Shown: in pieces, positions 27,260 to 35,933 of the stretch
Layout: every line of letters begins with the position of its first letter
Position numbering within the stretch: the first letter of the stretch is position 1
Assembly: GCF_042485795.1 (NCBI RefSeq)
Contig: NZ_CP169368.1
Location: 992,001 to 1,056,000, forward strand
Direction of reading: 5' to 3'
DNA: 64,000 bases
Origin: Lonepinella sp042485795
GTDB taxonomy: Bacteria > Pseudomonadota > Gammaproteobacteria > Enterobacterales > Pasteurellaceae
Notes under the pieces: generated by a model
Database searches by the model: none
What the model was told of the DNA's origin: nothing
The model's input: only the letters and a program-made list of their open reading frames with translations
Made by a program: the position numbers and the translations under genes

Positions 27260-27264
27260 TTTTT

Positions 27265-27374
27265 CCCCGTACTAGCGTACGGGGTTACGCATGGTGTCGC
27301 TACGCCGTAGCTTAATAGATCGAAGAGAGATACCGAGCATGATTACTTTAGTCACCCCATACGAGAGTATAGGG
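27265..27374. repeat. Four-hairpin dispersed repeat, copy A (diverged)
   Basis: The unit starts with the hairpin CCCCGTACTAGCGTACGGGG (27265-27284), then GCTACGCCGTAGC (27299-27311), a degenerate third element (GATACCGAGCAT, near 27330-27341), and ends with CCCCATACGAGAGTATAGGG (27355-27374). The middle blocks align in the same orientation as the copy at 51661 (GCATGGT before the second hairpin, ATTACTTTA before the last). It fills the space between glnE and the next gene. Confidence 0.75.
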
Positions 27375-27380
27375 TAAATA

Positions 27381-27704
27381 CTAGTTTACATGATCTTCAT
27401 TTGCTTTATGTAATTTACTGAGTTTTGCTAAACCTTGGTCGCAACTTTTAATTTGTGTTGCTACTTCCATTTCTAGAATTTGTTTTTTGCTTTGATTCAG
27501 TTTATTTTGGATTTTATGTAATTGAGTATGTGTACCTGGTTGGCGTTGAGCTTCGGTAAATAATTTTTCAGTTTCGCTAAAAAGTTTTTGGCATTGTTCT
27601 GGGATTTCTGTGGCATCTGTTGTTGCTGATACAGAAAAACTAGATAACAATGATAATGCCAATGTCAAACACAGTGTGGCACATTTCGTTGTTATTTTAA
27701 TCAT
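27381..27704 (-). CDS. Small secreted protein, possibly DUF5339-like
   Basis: The 107-aa product starts at the ATG complementary to 27702-27704. A signal peptide of about 27 residues ends in FSVSA. The mature part is helical and charged with two cysteines (EQCQKLF and IKSCDQGLAKL), which could form a disulfide in the periplasm. The spacing and the ECxxLF-type motif recall the Pasteurellaceae DUF5339 proteins, but I am not certain. Function is unknown. Confidence 0.7.
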   Translation of the reverse strand: MIKITTKCATLCLTLALSLLSSFSVSATTDATEIPEQCQKLFSETEKLFTEAQRQPGTHTQLHKIQNKLNQSKKQILEMEVATQIKSCDQGLAKLSKLHKANEDHVN

Positions 27705-27888
27705 ACTAGGTCTATCCTTTGATTGAACGGTTAAAATGGGACTTAATTTAGTACATAATTCCCACAAGTTTCGTGAAAATATCAGAGATTTAATTAAAAG
27801 TCTATATTTTTTTATGGAATGGTGGCATTTATTTTCAGTCTGAATGATTTTATGTTATTTAACTAAACATTGCATAAGCAGATGCGAT

Positions 27889-27903
27889 GTTAATCTTTTG
27901 TTA
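27889..27903 (+). promoter_or_regulatory. ArcA-like box upstream of cydA
   Basis: GTTAATCTTTTGTTA carries two GTTA half-sites spaced 11 bp apart and matches 11 of 15 positions of the ArcA consensus GTTAATTAAATGTTA. ArcA activation of cydAB at low oxygen is well known in E. coli. Confidence 0.5.
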
Positions 27904-27962
27904 AAAGGAATTTGATTTTGCGAAAGATCAAATGCGAGAGGCGAAATAATTTTACCTTTTTT

Positions 27963-27976
27963 TTGATTTAGATCTA
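27963..27976 (+). promoter_or_regulatory. FNR-like site upstream of cydA
   Basis: TTGATTTAGATCTA matches the FNR consensus TTGAT-N4-ATCAA except for one base in the right half. It is the best such site in the region and fits oxygen control of cytochrome bd. Confidence 0.5.
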
Positions 27977-28226
27977 TAAATGTGATCTATATAACATTTT
28001 TTCTGTTTTTTATCCGCATAAAAAGTAGTAGAATAGCCAGCGATCTTGGATTGTTTTGATAATCTCTTATTAATTAAATGAGTAAAGATTGTTAAATAAA
28101 TTTATATAAAAGGTTACTTTTAATGTTAAACACTGGTTGAACATTAAAAGATAAAATTGGGGTGATTACTTCTTTATTATAGTAATCTAGTAATAATCTT
28201 GTAGCATATTTACAAGGAGTTGTGAG

Positions 28227-29789
28227 ATGTTAGACGTTGTTGAACTCTCTCGTTTGCAGTTTGCATTAACAGTGTTATATCACTTCTTGTTTGTTCCTTT
28301 AACATTAGGTCTTTCCTTTATTCTTGTCATTATGGAAACAACTTATGTGGTTACAGGCAAACAAGTTTATAAGGATATGACAAAATTCTGGGGTAAGTTA
28401 TTTGCCATTAACTTTGCTCTTGGGGTAACCACTGGTATCACCATGGAATTTCAATTTGGTACTAACTGGTCGTATTATTCTCATTATGTAGGGGACATCT
28501 TCGGTGCTCCTTTAGCTATCGAAGCATTATTAGCCTTTTTCTTAGAATCAACCTTTGTGGGGTTATTTCTATTTGGTTGGGATCGTTTATCTAAAAAACA
28601 ACACTTAATTTCTACTTATTGTGTAGCATTTGGTTCAAATCTATCTGCAATGTGGATCTTAGTTGCTAACGGTTGGATGCAATATCCTGCAGGTTCAGAA
28701 TTTAATTTTGAAACCATGCGAATGGAAATGACTAGCTTTTTAGATTTATGGTTAAATCCAACCGCACAAAATAAATTATTACATACTTTATCAGCGGGTT
28801 ATGTATCTGCTGCGATGTTTGTATTAGCTATCAGTGCATTCTATATTTTAAAAGGTCGTGACATTGGTTTTGCTAAACGTTCTTTTTCTATTGCTGCAAC
28901 CTTTGGTTTAGTCGCAACTATAGGTGTTATTGTGATGGGTGATGAGTCTGGCTATGAAGTTGGTCAAACACAACCTGTTAAATTAGCTGCTATGGAAGCC
29001 GATTGGGAAACTCAACCCGCACCTGCTTCTTGGCATTTATTTGCGATTCCTAATCAGGCAGAACGTAAAAATGATGTAGAATTTTCCATTCCATTTATGG
29101 GGGGAATGATTGCAACTCGTTCACTTGATGGCACATATCCTGGTTTGAGAGAATTAGAAGCAACCAATACACAACGTGTACGTAACGGTATTGTCGCTTA
29201 TGGTTTACTTGAAGAATTACGTGCTCAGAAAAAAGCGGGTAAAGTTGACGAAGCAACTAAAGCGAAATTCTTAGAAGTGCGTAATGACTTAGGTTATGGT
29301 TTATTATTAAAACGCTATACTAATAAAGTCATTGATGCCACTGAAAGCCAAATTAGAGCGGCTGCTAAAGATAGTATTCCTAATGTTGCTCCAGTATTCT
29401 GGTCATTCCGTGTCATGGCAGGGCTTGCAGGTGTTATCGGATTATTAATTTTCGGTGCATTTGTACAAAGTATTCGTGATAAAGCACATAAAACGCCATT
29501 GCTACTTAAAGCACTATTGTGGAGCTTGCCATTACCGTGGATTGCTATTGAATCAGGTTGGTTCTTAGCCGAGTACGGTCGTCAACCTTGGGCAATTCAA
29601 GATGTTCTGCCTGTGGGTATTGCCAATTCATCATTAAGTACAGGTGATCTTTGGTTCTCAATCGGCTTACTCTGTGCCTTATATACAATATTCTTAGTAG
29701 CAGAAATGTATTTAATGTTTAAATATGGTCGTCTTGGACCAAGTGCATTAAAAACAGGTCGCTATTATTTCGAGCAATCAACTAAATAA
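28227..29789 (+). CDS. cydA: CydA, cytochrome bd oxidase subunit I
   Basis: Subunit I binds the haems and oxidises ubiquinol in this high-affinity terminal oxidase of the inner membrane. The 520-aa protein has the b595-side ligand His19 in VLYHFLF, the quinol Q-loop between about residues 240 and 330 (KLAAMEADWETQ near 252), and the GRQPW motif near 452. Length fits the family. It follows a long regulated leader and is 14 bp from cydB. Confidence 0.96.
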   Translation: MLDVVELSRLQFALTVLYHFLFVPLTLGLSFILVIMETTYVVTGKQVYKDMTKFWGKLFAINFALGVTTGITMEFQFGTNWSYYSHYVGDIFGAPLAIEALLAFFLESTFVGLFLFGWDRLSKKQHLISTYCVAFGSNLSAMWILVANGWMQYPAGSEFNFETMRMEMTSFLDLWLNPTAQNKLLHTLSAGYVSAAMFVLAISAFYILKGRDIGFAKRSFSIAATFGLVATIGVIVMGDESGYEVGQTQPVKLAAMEADWETQPAPASWHLFAIPNQAERKNDVEFSIPFMGGMIATRSLDGTYPGLRELEATNTQRVRNGIVAYGLLEELRAQKKAGKVDEATKAKFLEVRNDLGYGLLLKRYTNKVIDATESQIRAAAKDSIPNVAPVFWSFRVMAGLAGVIGLLIFGAFVQSIRDKAHKTPLLLKALLWSLPLPWIAIESGWFLAEYGRQPWAIQDVLPVGIANSSLSTGDLWFSIGLLCALYTIFLVAEMYLMFKYGRLGPSALKTGRYYFEQSTK

Positions 29790-29803
29790 GTAGGAGTTAG
29801 ACA

Positions 29804-30940
29804 ATGATTGATTATGAAATTCTACGCTTTATTTGGTGGATTCTAGTTCTTGTCTTGTTAATCGGTTTCTGTGTAACAGACGGTTTTGATATGGGCGTAT
29901 TAACTTTATTACCTTTTGCAGGTAAGAAAGAAGTTGAAAAACGTGTCATGCTTAACACCATTGCGCCACACTGGGACGGTAACCAAGTATGGCTATTAAC
30001 CGCTGGCGGTGCAATGTTTGCCGCATGGCCTATTGTTTATGCGGTATCTTTCTCTGGCTTTTATATTGCCATGATCTTAGTTTTAGCCGCATTATTTTTC
30101 CGTCCAGTAGGTTTGGAATATCGCGCTAAAATTGAGGACGTAACTTGGCGTAAAGCATGGGATATTGGTTTATTCATTGGTGGTTTTGTGCCGTCATTAA
30201 TATTCGGTGTGGCATTTGGTAACTTATTACAAGGTGTACCATTTGAATTCAACGATATTATGCAAATCAAATACACTGGTTCATTCTTTGAATTATTAAA
30301 TCCGTTTGCGTTACTTTGTGGTTTAATTAGCTTATCTATGCTAACAACACAAGGTGCTGCTTGGTTACAAATGAAAACTACGGCAGAATTACGTAATCGT
30401 GCCAGAACTATTTCACAAGTAGGTGCATTTACAACCTTAGTGACATTCGCTCTTGCTGGTGTATGGTTATTATTTAAAGATGGCTTTGTAGTCACTAGCG
30501 TTGTTGATCATAATGCTGTATCTTCACCATTAGGTAAAACGGTAACACTTGAAACGGGTGCATGGTTCAAAAATTATAACGACATTCCGTTGTTATATAT
30601 TTTCCCTGTCTTAGCAGTGATTGGTGCGTTATTAAATATCGCAGCCTCTAAAGCTAACCGTTCAGGTTTTGCATTCTTCTTCTCATCATTAACCATGTTG
30701 GGTATTATTGTAACCTGTGGCGTATCAATGTTCCCATTTGTTATGCCATCAATTACACACCCTGATATGAGCTTATTAATGTGGGATGCAACTTCAAGTC
30801 AATTAACTTTACAAATAATGTTGTTCTGTGCATTAGTATTTGTAGTAATTGCCTTGTCTTATACAATTTGGTCATACTACAAAATGTTTGGTCGAATCGA
30901 TGCTAAATACATCGAAGAAAACAAAACGACAGCATACTAA
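29804..30940 (+). CDS. cydB: CydB, cytochrome bd oxidase subunit II
   Basis: Subunit II is the second polytopic inner-membrane subunit. The 378-aa protein begins MIDYEILRFIWWILVLVLLIGF and has the conserved TDGFDMGVLTLLPF and HWDGNQVWLLTAGGAMFAAWP stretches. It has about eight or nine hydrophobic helices. It is preceded by TAGGAG and followed 13 bp later by cydX. Confidence 0.96.
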   Translation: MIDYEILRFIWWILVLVLLIGFCVTDGFDMGVLTLLPFAGKKEVEKRVMLNTIAPHWDGNQVWLLTAGGAMFAAWPIVYAVSFSGFYIAMILVLAALFFRPVGLEYRAKIEDVTWRKAWDIGLFIGGFVPSLIFGVAFGNLLQGVPFEFNDIMQIKYTGSFFELLNPFALLCGLISLSMLTTQGAAWLQMKTTAELRNRARTISQVGAFTTLVTFALAGVWLLFKDGFVVTSVVDHNAVSSPLGKTVTLETGAWFKNYNDIPLLYIFPVLAVIGALLNIAASKANRSGFAFFFSSLTMLGIIVTCGVSMFPFVMPSITHPDMSLLMWDATSSQLTLQIMLFCALVFVVIALSYTIWSYYKMFGRIDAKYIEENKTTAY

Positions 30941-30953
30941 GAAGGAGAATACT

Positions 30954-31052
30954 ATGGTATATGCAATTTGGGTAATCGGTGTATTATTTGCCATTTGGCT
31001 TAGTGTCAAAGTAGTTACCAACTTAGAAAAAAAAGGTTCATTTGACGAATAG
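30954..31052 (+). CDS. cydX: CydX, small cytochrome bd subunit
   Basis: This 32-aa peptide starts at ATG 30954 behind a strong AAGGAG. It has one transmembrane helix (AIWVIGVLFAIWLSV), preceded by the usual MVYAIW start and followed by a charged tail ending in FDE. CydX stabilises the haem centres of the CydAB complex in E. coli. Its size and place right after cydB make the call firm. Confidence 0.93.
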   Translation: MVYAIWVIGVLFAIWLSVKVVTNLEKKGSFDE

Positions 31053-31070
31053 TCAATGCCGATAAATAAC

Positions 31071-31108
31071 AAAAACGCCGAATAATTTATTGTTCGGCGT
31101 TTTTGTTT
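31071..31108 (+). terminator. Terminator after cydX
   Basis: AAAAACGCCGAA pairs with TTCGGCGTTTTT around a 10-nt loop. The T run follows directly. Confidence 0.9.
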
Positions 31109-31109
31109 G

Positions 31110-31214
31110 CCCTGCACTGACGTACAGGGCTACGATTGTGACGATGCTCCGCATCTTATCTAACGTTAGCCACGGAGTGGCGTGATGTGCTTAACCCCGT
31201 ACGAGAGTGCGGGG
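31110..31214. repeat. Four-hairpin dispersed repeat, copy B1 (tandem)
   Basis: This 105-bp unit has four short perfect or near-perfect hairpins in order: CCCTGCACTGACGTACAGGG (31110-31129), GATGCTCCGCATC (31143-31155), GCCACGGAGTGGC (31169-31181) and CCCCGTACGAGAGTGCGGGG (31195-31214). A nearly identical unit follows after 4 bp. Its middle blocks run opposite to the copies at 27265 and 51661. Confidence 0.85.
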
Positions 31215-31218
31215 TAGT

Positions 31219-31325
31219 CCCTGCACTGACGTACAGGATTAGTATTGTGATGATGCTCTGCATCTTATCTGGTATTAGCCACGGAGTGGCGTGTGATTAT
31301 GCTTAGCCCCGTACGAGAGTGCGGG
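31219..31325. repeat. Four-hairpin dispersed repeat, copy B2 (tandem)
   Basis: The second tandem unit has its hairpins at 31219-31238, 31252-31264, 31278-31290 and 31307-31325. Differences from copy B1 are few. Its last base lies directly against the stop codon of cmoA, which is read from the other strand, so the last hairpin is the first thing transcribed after cmoA and may terminate or protect its mRNA. Confidence 0.85.
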
Positions 31326-32051
31326 TCACTTCACCGCTACCATCGATCCAAAATTAAAGCATTGAAACCACACTTCAACATGGGAAAATCCGATATTTTT
31401 TAACCGCACTTTATGTGTATTTATACTGTCTGGACGCATGACATTTTCAAGTGCGGTACGTTTTTGGCTGACTTCCAGTTCACTGTAGCCGTTGGCTCGT
31501 TTAAATTGATGGTGTAGATCGATCAGTAAATCGTCAATTTTCTTGTCTTCAAAACGGAATTTTTCCGATAGCACTAATACGCCGTTTGGATTTAAGCCTT
31601 GATAAATTTTTTCTAACAAGATTTGGCGATCTTCTGGAGGTAAAAATTGCAAAGTGAAATTTAAAATTACCATAGACGCATTTTCAATTTTTACATGGCG
31701 AATATCATCGCATAAAATTTCTACGGGTACATCACTATGATACGCATTGATATGCTGACGACAACGTTCCACCATCGGTTGTGAATTATCGACACCGATA
31801 ATTTTGACATTCGGTTGTTGGATATTCCGCCGAGCAGAAAGGGTAGCGGCACCACGTGAACAACCGAGATCGTAAACGTGGCTATTGGCGGTGACAAAAC
31901 GATTTGCCAACATGCCGATTGCCGTGATGATATTGGAATAACCTGGCACGGAGCGTTGAATCATATCAGGAAACACTTCCGCTACGTTTTCATCAAAGGT
32001 AAAATCGCCCAGTTTTTCAATAGGGGTCGAAAAAATCGTATCTTTATTCAT
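31326..32051 (-). CDS. cmoA: CmoA, carboxy-S-adenosyl-L-methionine synthase
   Basis: CmoA makes carboxy-SAM from SAM and prephenate, used by CmoB to form cmo5U34 in tRNA. The 241-aa protein begins MNKDTIFSTPIEKLGDFTFDE and has the SAM-binding motif VYDLGCSRGAAT near residue 60. A seven-residue upstream extension is not supported. No cmoB is adjacent in this window. Its 3' end abuts the tandem hairpin repeats. Confidence 0.93.
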   Translation of the reverse strand: MNKDTIFSTPIEKLGDFTFDENVAEVFPDMIQRSVPGYSNIITAIGMLANRFVTANSHVYDLGCSRGAATLSARRNIQQPNVKIIGVDNSQPMVERCRQHINAYHSDVPVEILCDDIRHVKIENASMVILNFTLQFLPPEDRQILLEKIYQGLNPNGVLVLSEKFRFEDKKIDDLLIDLHHQFKRANGYSELEVSQKRTALENVMRPDSINTHKVRLKNIGFSHVEVWFQCFNFGSMVAVK

Positions 32052-32121
32052 ATAATTGCTACGTTTAACCAAAAAAGTGCGGTTATTTTAGAAGAAGTTT
32101 TACCCTACTACAAATAAATTG

Positions 32122-32637
32122 TTATTTTTTTAGCAGATGTGCCATGGCATTTTCTTCTTGTTTAATGCGTATCGCTAAAATAATAAGATAAATTGGTAAA
32201 CCGATAAGGGCAGTAACAGATGCCTGACAAAATAAAGCTAATCCGACTAATTCTGGAATAATATTTAAGAAATAATTTGGGTGGCGGATATATTTGAACA
32301 AAAATGACCTATTGATTTTATGATTTGGCAGAATATAGATTTTAACCGTCCAAATCTCTTTTAATTCGTAAATGATGTAAAACAACATTGCAATGGCAAC
32401 GATAAGGATCGTTAAGCCGATGAGTGAAATAGTATTGAATACTATATGGCGGTAATTTGCTTCTATAATTGCCGAAGCATAATACAGAATATGAGCAACA
32501 GAAAGCAAGCTAGAGTTGGCTTTGCCATACTGAATGGCACCTTGAGCAATCAATGCTTTTTCATTACGAATGGAAATGGATAGGCTATAAAAACGAATAG
32601 CCAGAATAATTGTAAATATAATATTGATAAATAACAT
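32122..32637 (-). CDS. Isoprenylcysteine carboxyl methyltransferase-like membrane protein
   Basis: The 171-aa protein has about four hydrophobic segments and the ICMT-like C-terminal pattern: a KYIRHPNYFLNIIPELVG block near residue 116, then a hydrophobic segment and RIKQEENAM. RHPNY and the following Glu-containing part are the SAM- and lipid-binding signature of this superfamily in bacteria. The substrate is unknown. The start is the ATG complementary to 32635-32637. It lies between cmoA and aspS on the opposite strand to aspS. Confidence 0.7.
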   Translation of the reverse strand: MLFINIIFTIILAIRFYSLSISIRNEKALIAQGAIQYGKANSSLLSVAHILYYASAIIEANYRHIVFNTISLIGLTILIVAIAMLFYIIYELKEIWTVKIYILPNHKINRSFLFKYIRHPNYFLNIIPELVGLALFCQASVTALIGLPIYLIILAIRIKQEENAMAHLLKK

Positions 32638-32859
32638 GACAATCCTTTGACTTGAGTTAAATCCATAAAATAAGGTTGCACAATATAACAAAAATGAATA
32701 TGCAATGCACTAATTTTTGATCTAAGGTTATAAAAATTAATCGGTTAATGCTTAAATCTTATTGTGTTATTAGATTTAAATAATCTTTTTCTCCGCAGGC
32801 ATTTTCCGCTATAATTGACGCAATTTTTTCTCATACTTTACAGAACAAAGGATTTTAAC

Positions 32860-34629
32860 ATGATGCGAACTCATTATTGCGGTGCATTAAACCGTGAAAA
32901 TATCGGACAGCAAGTAACATTAAGCGGTTGGGTGAATAAACGCCGTGATTTAGGTGGATTGATTTTTATTGATATGCGTGATGTGAAAGGCATTGTGCAA
33001 GTATGTTTTGACCCGAAATATCCGCAAGCCTTAGAGCAAGCCGCCAGTCTGCGTAACGAATTTTGTATTCAAATCAAAGGCGAAGTGATTGCTCGCCCTG
33101 ATAATCAAGTTAATAAAAATATGGCAACGGGCGAAGTAGAAATTTTGGCTCACGAGTTGTCTATTTATAACGCATCAGACGTATTGCCGTTAGACTTCAA
33201 CCAAAACAACACCGAAGAACAACGCTTAAAATACCGTTATTTAGACTTACGCCGACCTGAAATGGCGGAACGGCTAAAAACTCGTGCTAAAATCACCAGC
33301 TTTGTTCGCCGTTTTATGGACGAACAAGGTTTCTTAGATATTGAAACCCCAATGCTCACCAAAGCCACCCCAGAAGGGGCAAGGGATTATCTCGTGCCAA
33401 GCCGTGTGCATAAAGGCAAATTCTATGCCTTGCCACAATCACCGCAATTATTTAAACAGTTACTGATGATGTCGGGTTTCGATCGTTATTATCAAATCGT
33501 CAAATGTTTCCGTGATGAAGATTTGCGTGCAGATCGCCAACCTGAATTTACCCAAATTGATGTGGAAACCAGCTTTTTAACTGCCCCTGAAGTACGTGCG
33601 ATTATGGAAAAATTAATCCATGGTTTATGGTTAAACACTATCAACGTGGATTTAGGCAAATTCCCTGTGATGACATGGCAGGAAGCGATGGAGCGTTTCG
33701 GTTCAGACAAACCCGATTTGCGTAACCCGTTAGAAATGGTCACAATTTCTGACCTTGTGCGTGATGTGGAATTTAGCGTATTCAAAACTCCAGCCAATGA
33801 CAAAGGCGGAAGAGTAGCCGCTATTCGTGTACCAAACGGCTCAACCATCACGCGTAAACAAATTGACGAATACACCCAATTTGTCGGTATTTATGGTGCG
33901 AAAGGCTTGGCGTGGTTAAAAGTCAATGATGTAAATGGTGGACTAGACGGCGTGCAAAGCCCGATTGCGAAATTCTTATCGGAAGAAGTGTTAAAAGCCA
34001 TTTTAGATCGTGTCAAAGCCGAAACAGGCGATATTATTTTCTTTGGTGCCGACAAATGGCAAACCACCACTGACGCATTGGGTGCGTTACGCTTAAAACT
34101 CGGTCGTGATCTCGGTTTAACTCGCCTAAACGAATGGCAACCGCTTTGGGTGATTGATTTCCCAATGTTTGAACGGGATGAAGAGGGCAATCTTGCCGCA
34201 ATGCACCACCCATTCACATCACCAAAAGATTTCAGCCCAGAACAGCTTGAAGCGGATCCAACCAGTGCCGTAGCAAATGCTTACGATATGGTGATCAACG
34301 GCTACGAAGTGGGCGGCGGTTCGGTGCGGATTTTCGACCCGAAAATGCAACAAACCGTGTTCCGTATTTTAGGCATTAACGAACAAGATCAACGTGAAAA
34401 ATTCGGTTTCTTATTAGACGCATTAAAATTCGGTACACCGCCACACGCAGGCTTGGCATTCGGTTTAGACCGTTTAACGATGTTGTTGACGGGTACAGAA
34501 AATATCCGTGATGTGATTGCATTCCCGAAAACCACCGCAGCAGCGTGCTTGATGACCGATGCCCCAAGTTTCGCGAATCCGCAAGCGTTGGCGGAATTGG
34601 CGATTGATGTTAAAGCAAAGATTGAATAA
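32860..34629 (+). CDS. aspS: AspS, aspartyl-tRNA synthetase
   Basis: This class II synthetase charges tRNA-Asp. The 589-aa protein has an N-terminal OB-fold anticodon-binding domain (VTLSGWVNKRRDLGGLIFIDMRD), class II motif 2 near CFRDEDLRADRQPEFTQ, the bacterial GAD insertion domain, and motif 3 GLAFGLDRL near residue 540. ATG 32860 and ATG 32863 are both possible; AAAGGA is 7 nt before the first. A TATAAT at 32810 may be its promoter. It starts a string shared with H. influenzae (aspS, nudB, yebC, ruvCAB). Confidence 0.96.
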   Translation: MMRTHYCGALNRENIGQQVTLSGWVNKRRDLGGLIFIDMRDVKGIVQVCFDPKYPQALEQAASLRNEFCIQIKGEVIARPDNQVNKNMATGEVEILAHELSIYNASDVLPLDFNQNNTEEQRLKYRYLDLRRPEMAERLKTRAKITSFVRRFMDEQGFLDIETPMLTKATPEGARDYLVPSRVHKGKFYALPQSPQLFKQLLMMSGFDRYYQIVKCFRDEDLRADRQPEFTQIDVETSFLTAPEVRAIMEKLIHGLWLNTINVDLGKFPVMTWQEAMERFGSDKPDLRNPLEMVTISDLVRDVEFSVFKTPANDKGGRVAAIRVPNGSTITRKQIDEYTQFVGIYGAKGLAWLKVNDVNGGLDGVQSPIAKFLSEEVLKAILDRVKAETGDIIFFGADKWQTTTDALGALRLKLGRDLGLTRLNEWQPLWVIDFPMFERDEEGNLAAMHHPFTSPKDFSPEQLEADPTSAVANAYDMVINGYEVGGGSVRIFDPKMQQTVFRILGINEQDQREKFGFLLDALKFGTPPHAGLAFGLDRLTMLLTGTENIRDVIAFPKTTAAACLMTDAPSFANPQALAELAIDVKAKIE

Positions 34630-34664
34630 TTTTTGTAGGAAAAGCCTATATATTAGAGAGAAAA

Positions 34665-35228
34665 ATGATGAATGATTTGACAGATACAATTAAAGAATTT
34701 TGGGTGGGTATTCAAAATATATTGATTAGTAATTTATGTATCGTAGGTTTCTTTCTTCTTATAGGCTTTTTTCCTAAGATCAATTATTTAGATCATCTTA
34801 TTACTGATGATATTATTGTTAGAACGGTATTTCTTTATGTGGTTTTCGTTCTAGTACCCATATATTGTATTATTGACTGGCATAATAAAAATTCAGATAA
34901 AGAATTGACAAAACAATGGTGGTTTAAGGGATTCAATATTATTATTAGATATGTTGGTACTTTTTATTTATCTATTCTTATCAGTGATTTAATAATTAAA
35001 TGCTTTATGGCTACTGGGGGATATAATTTGTCACTCTTACTTTATATAGTGTGGACACAAATTTTATTAATAACGTTTCCTAAGTATAGTTATAAAGCAG
35101 ATAATAATGCAATGAAGTGTAGAGGCTTTTTATTGGTTTCAACGATGCTAATTTTGGGAATACCCTTTATTAAGGGATGTATAATTTTGTCTAATGATCT
35201 GACTTATTTTATTCATAATGTACTATAA
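34665..35228 (+). CDS. Unrecognised membrane protein between aspS and nudB
   Basis: I do not recognise this 187-aa protein. It has five hydrophobic segments (about residues 18-36, 50-69, 90-110, 120-137 and 152-172), short charged loops such as WHNKNSDKELTKQWW, and no enzyme motif. Its base composition is more AT-rich than the flanking aspS and nudB, and it separates two genes that are neighbours in H. influenzae, which suggests acquisition or lineage-specific gain. GAGAG precedes the ATG pair at 34665/34668. Its end overlaps the nudB start by 11 bp, so it may be coupled to nudB translation. Confidence 0.65.
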   Translation: MMNDLTDTIKEFWVGIQNILISNLCIVGFFLLIGFFPKINYLDHLITDDIIVRTVFLYVVFVLVPIYCIIDWHNKNSDKELTKQWWFKGFNIIIRYVGTFYLSILISDLIIKCFMATGGYNLSLLLYIVWTQILLITFPKYSYKADNNAMKCRGFLLVSTMLILGIPFIKGCIILSNDLTYFIHNVL

Positions 35229-35655
35229 AAATCCTAACTCCGTTTTAGTTGTGATTTACGCCCAAAACAGCAATAAAGTCCTAATGCTCCAACGCCAAGA
35301 CGACCCCGATTTTTGGCAATCGGTCACAGGATCGTTAGCTAAAGACGAAACACCCGAACAAACGGCTATTCGAGAAGTATTAGAAGAAACAGGCATTGAC
35401 ATCAAAGCAGAAAATTTAGCACTTTTTGACTGCAATGAATGGATAACATTTGAAATTTTCCCGCATTTTCGGTATAAATATGCCCCGAATGTCACCCATT
35501 GCAAAGAGCATTGGTTTTTGTTGGCTCTGCCAGATGAGCGAGTTCCCCAATTAACGGAACATCTTGCTTATCAATGGATAAACCCAAAACAAGCCACTGA
35601 ATTAACCAAATCACCTAATAATCGGCAGGCAATAGAAAAATATTTAATAAAATAA
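35218..35655 (+). CDS. nudB: NudB, dihydroneopterin triphosphate pyrophosphatase
   Basis: This Nudix hydrolase removes pyrophosphate from dihydroneopterin triphosphate in folate synthesis. The 145-aa protein has a complete Nudix box from Gly38 to Ile60 with REVLEETG at its core. The location next to aspS and upstream of yebC-ruvC is the usual one for nudB. The start lies inside the preceding membrane-protein ORF. A USS-pair terminator follows. Confidence 0.9.
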   Translation: MYYKNPNSVLVVIYAQNSNKVLMLQRQDDPDFWQSVTGSLAKDETPEQTAIREVLEETGIDIKAENLALFDCNEWITFEIFPHFRYKYAPNVTHCKEHWFLLALPDERVPQLTEHLAYQWINPKQATELTKSPNNRQAIEKYLIK

Positions 35656-35707
35656 AACTCACCCCTAAACATATCTCAACGGGATATGGAGGGTAGTTGA
35701 ATTGGAT

Positions 35708-35749
35708 TAAAAGTGCGGTAAAAAATCTCAAATTTTCACCGCACTTTTA
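35708..35749. terminator. Terminator built from an inverted pair of uptake signals
   Basis: TAAAAGTGCGGT (35708-35719) and ACCGCACTTTTA (35738-35749) pair, and the inner AAAAAT/AATTTT extends the stem. It most likely ends nudB. Confidence 0.85.
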
Positions 35750-35781
35750 CAACGCAAAGAAAGTTTTTCCCTTCTTTGCCG

Positions 35782-35873
35782 CCTAAAAATCCCTTAATTT
35801 GTAGGGAAATGGCGTCTGTCTGAGCGAAGCGAGTTCAGCCATTTCCCGTTAAACAAATTAATGGATTTTTAGG
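35782..35873. repeat. 92-bp inverted repeat upstream of yebC
   Basis: The outer arms 35782-35802 and 35853-35873 (21 bp each, starting CCTAAAAATCC) pair with one mismatch. The inner arms AGGGAAATGGC (35803-35813) and GCCATTTCCC (35838-35847) continue the stem, and the loop centre carries GCGAAGC (35824-35830). CTTTGCC (35774-35780) and GGCAAAG (35880-35886) can extend the base across a bulge. I recall similar sequences in other Pasteurellaceae genomes but cannot confirm this here. Confidence 0.8.
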
Positions 35874-35903
35874 AAACAAGGCAAAGCAGGGTCGCCTTTT
35901 TTG

Positions 35904-35933
35904 GTTACTTTTTTGGCGAAGCAAAAAAGTAAC
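35904..35933. repeat. Hairpin with GCGAAGC tip upstream of yebC
   Basis: GTTACTTTTTT (35904-35914) pairs with AAAAAAGTAAC (35923-35933), and the tip between them is GGCGAAGC. A partial second copy (TTGGCGAAGAAAAAAGTAA) follows at about 35941. Confidence 0.75.

Larger units (their letters stand above)
27705..28226. other. Long regulatory region upstream of cydA
   Basis: This 522-bp intergenic region has no ORF I can support. It is very AT-rich and holds ArcA-like and FNR-like sites (listed separately), a CRP-like half match TGTGATCTATATAACA at 27981-27996, and a possible -10 TAGAAT at 28029 without a clear -35, as often seen at activator-dependent promoters. The cydA ribosome-binding site AAGGAG is at about 28214. 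Confidence 0.6.
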
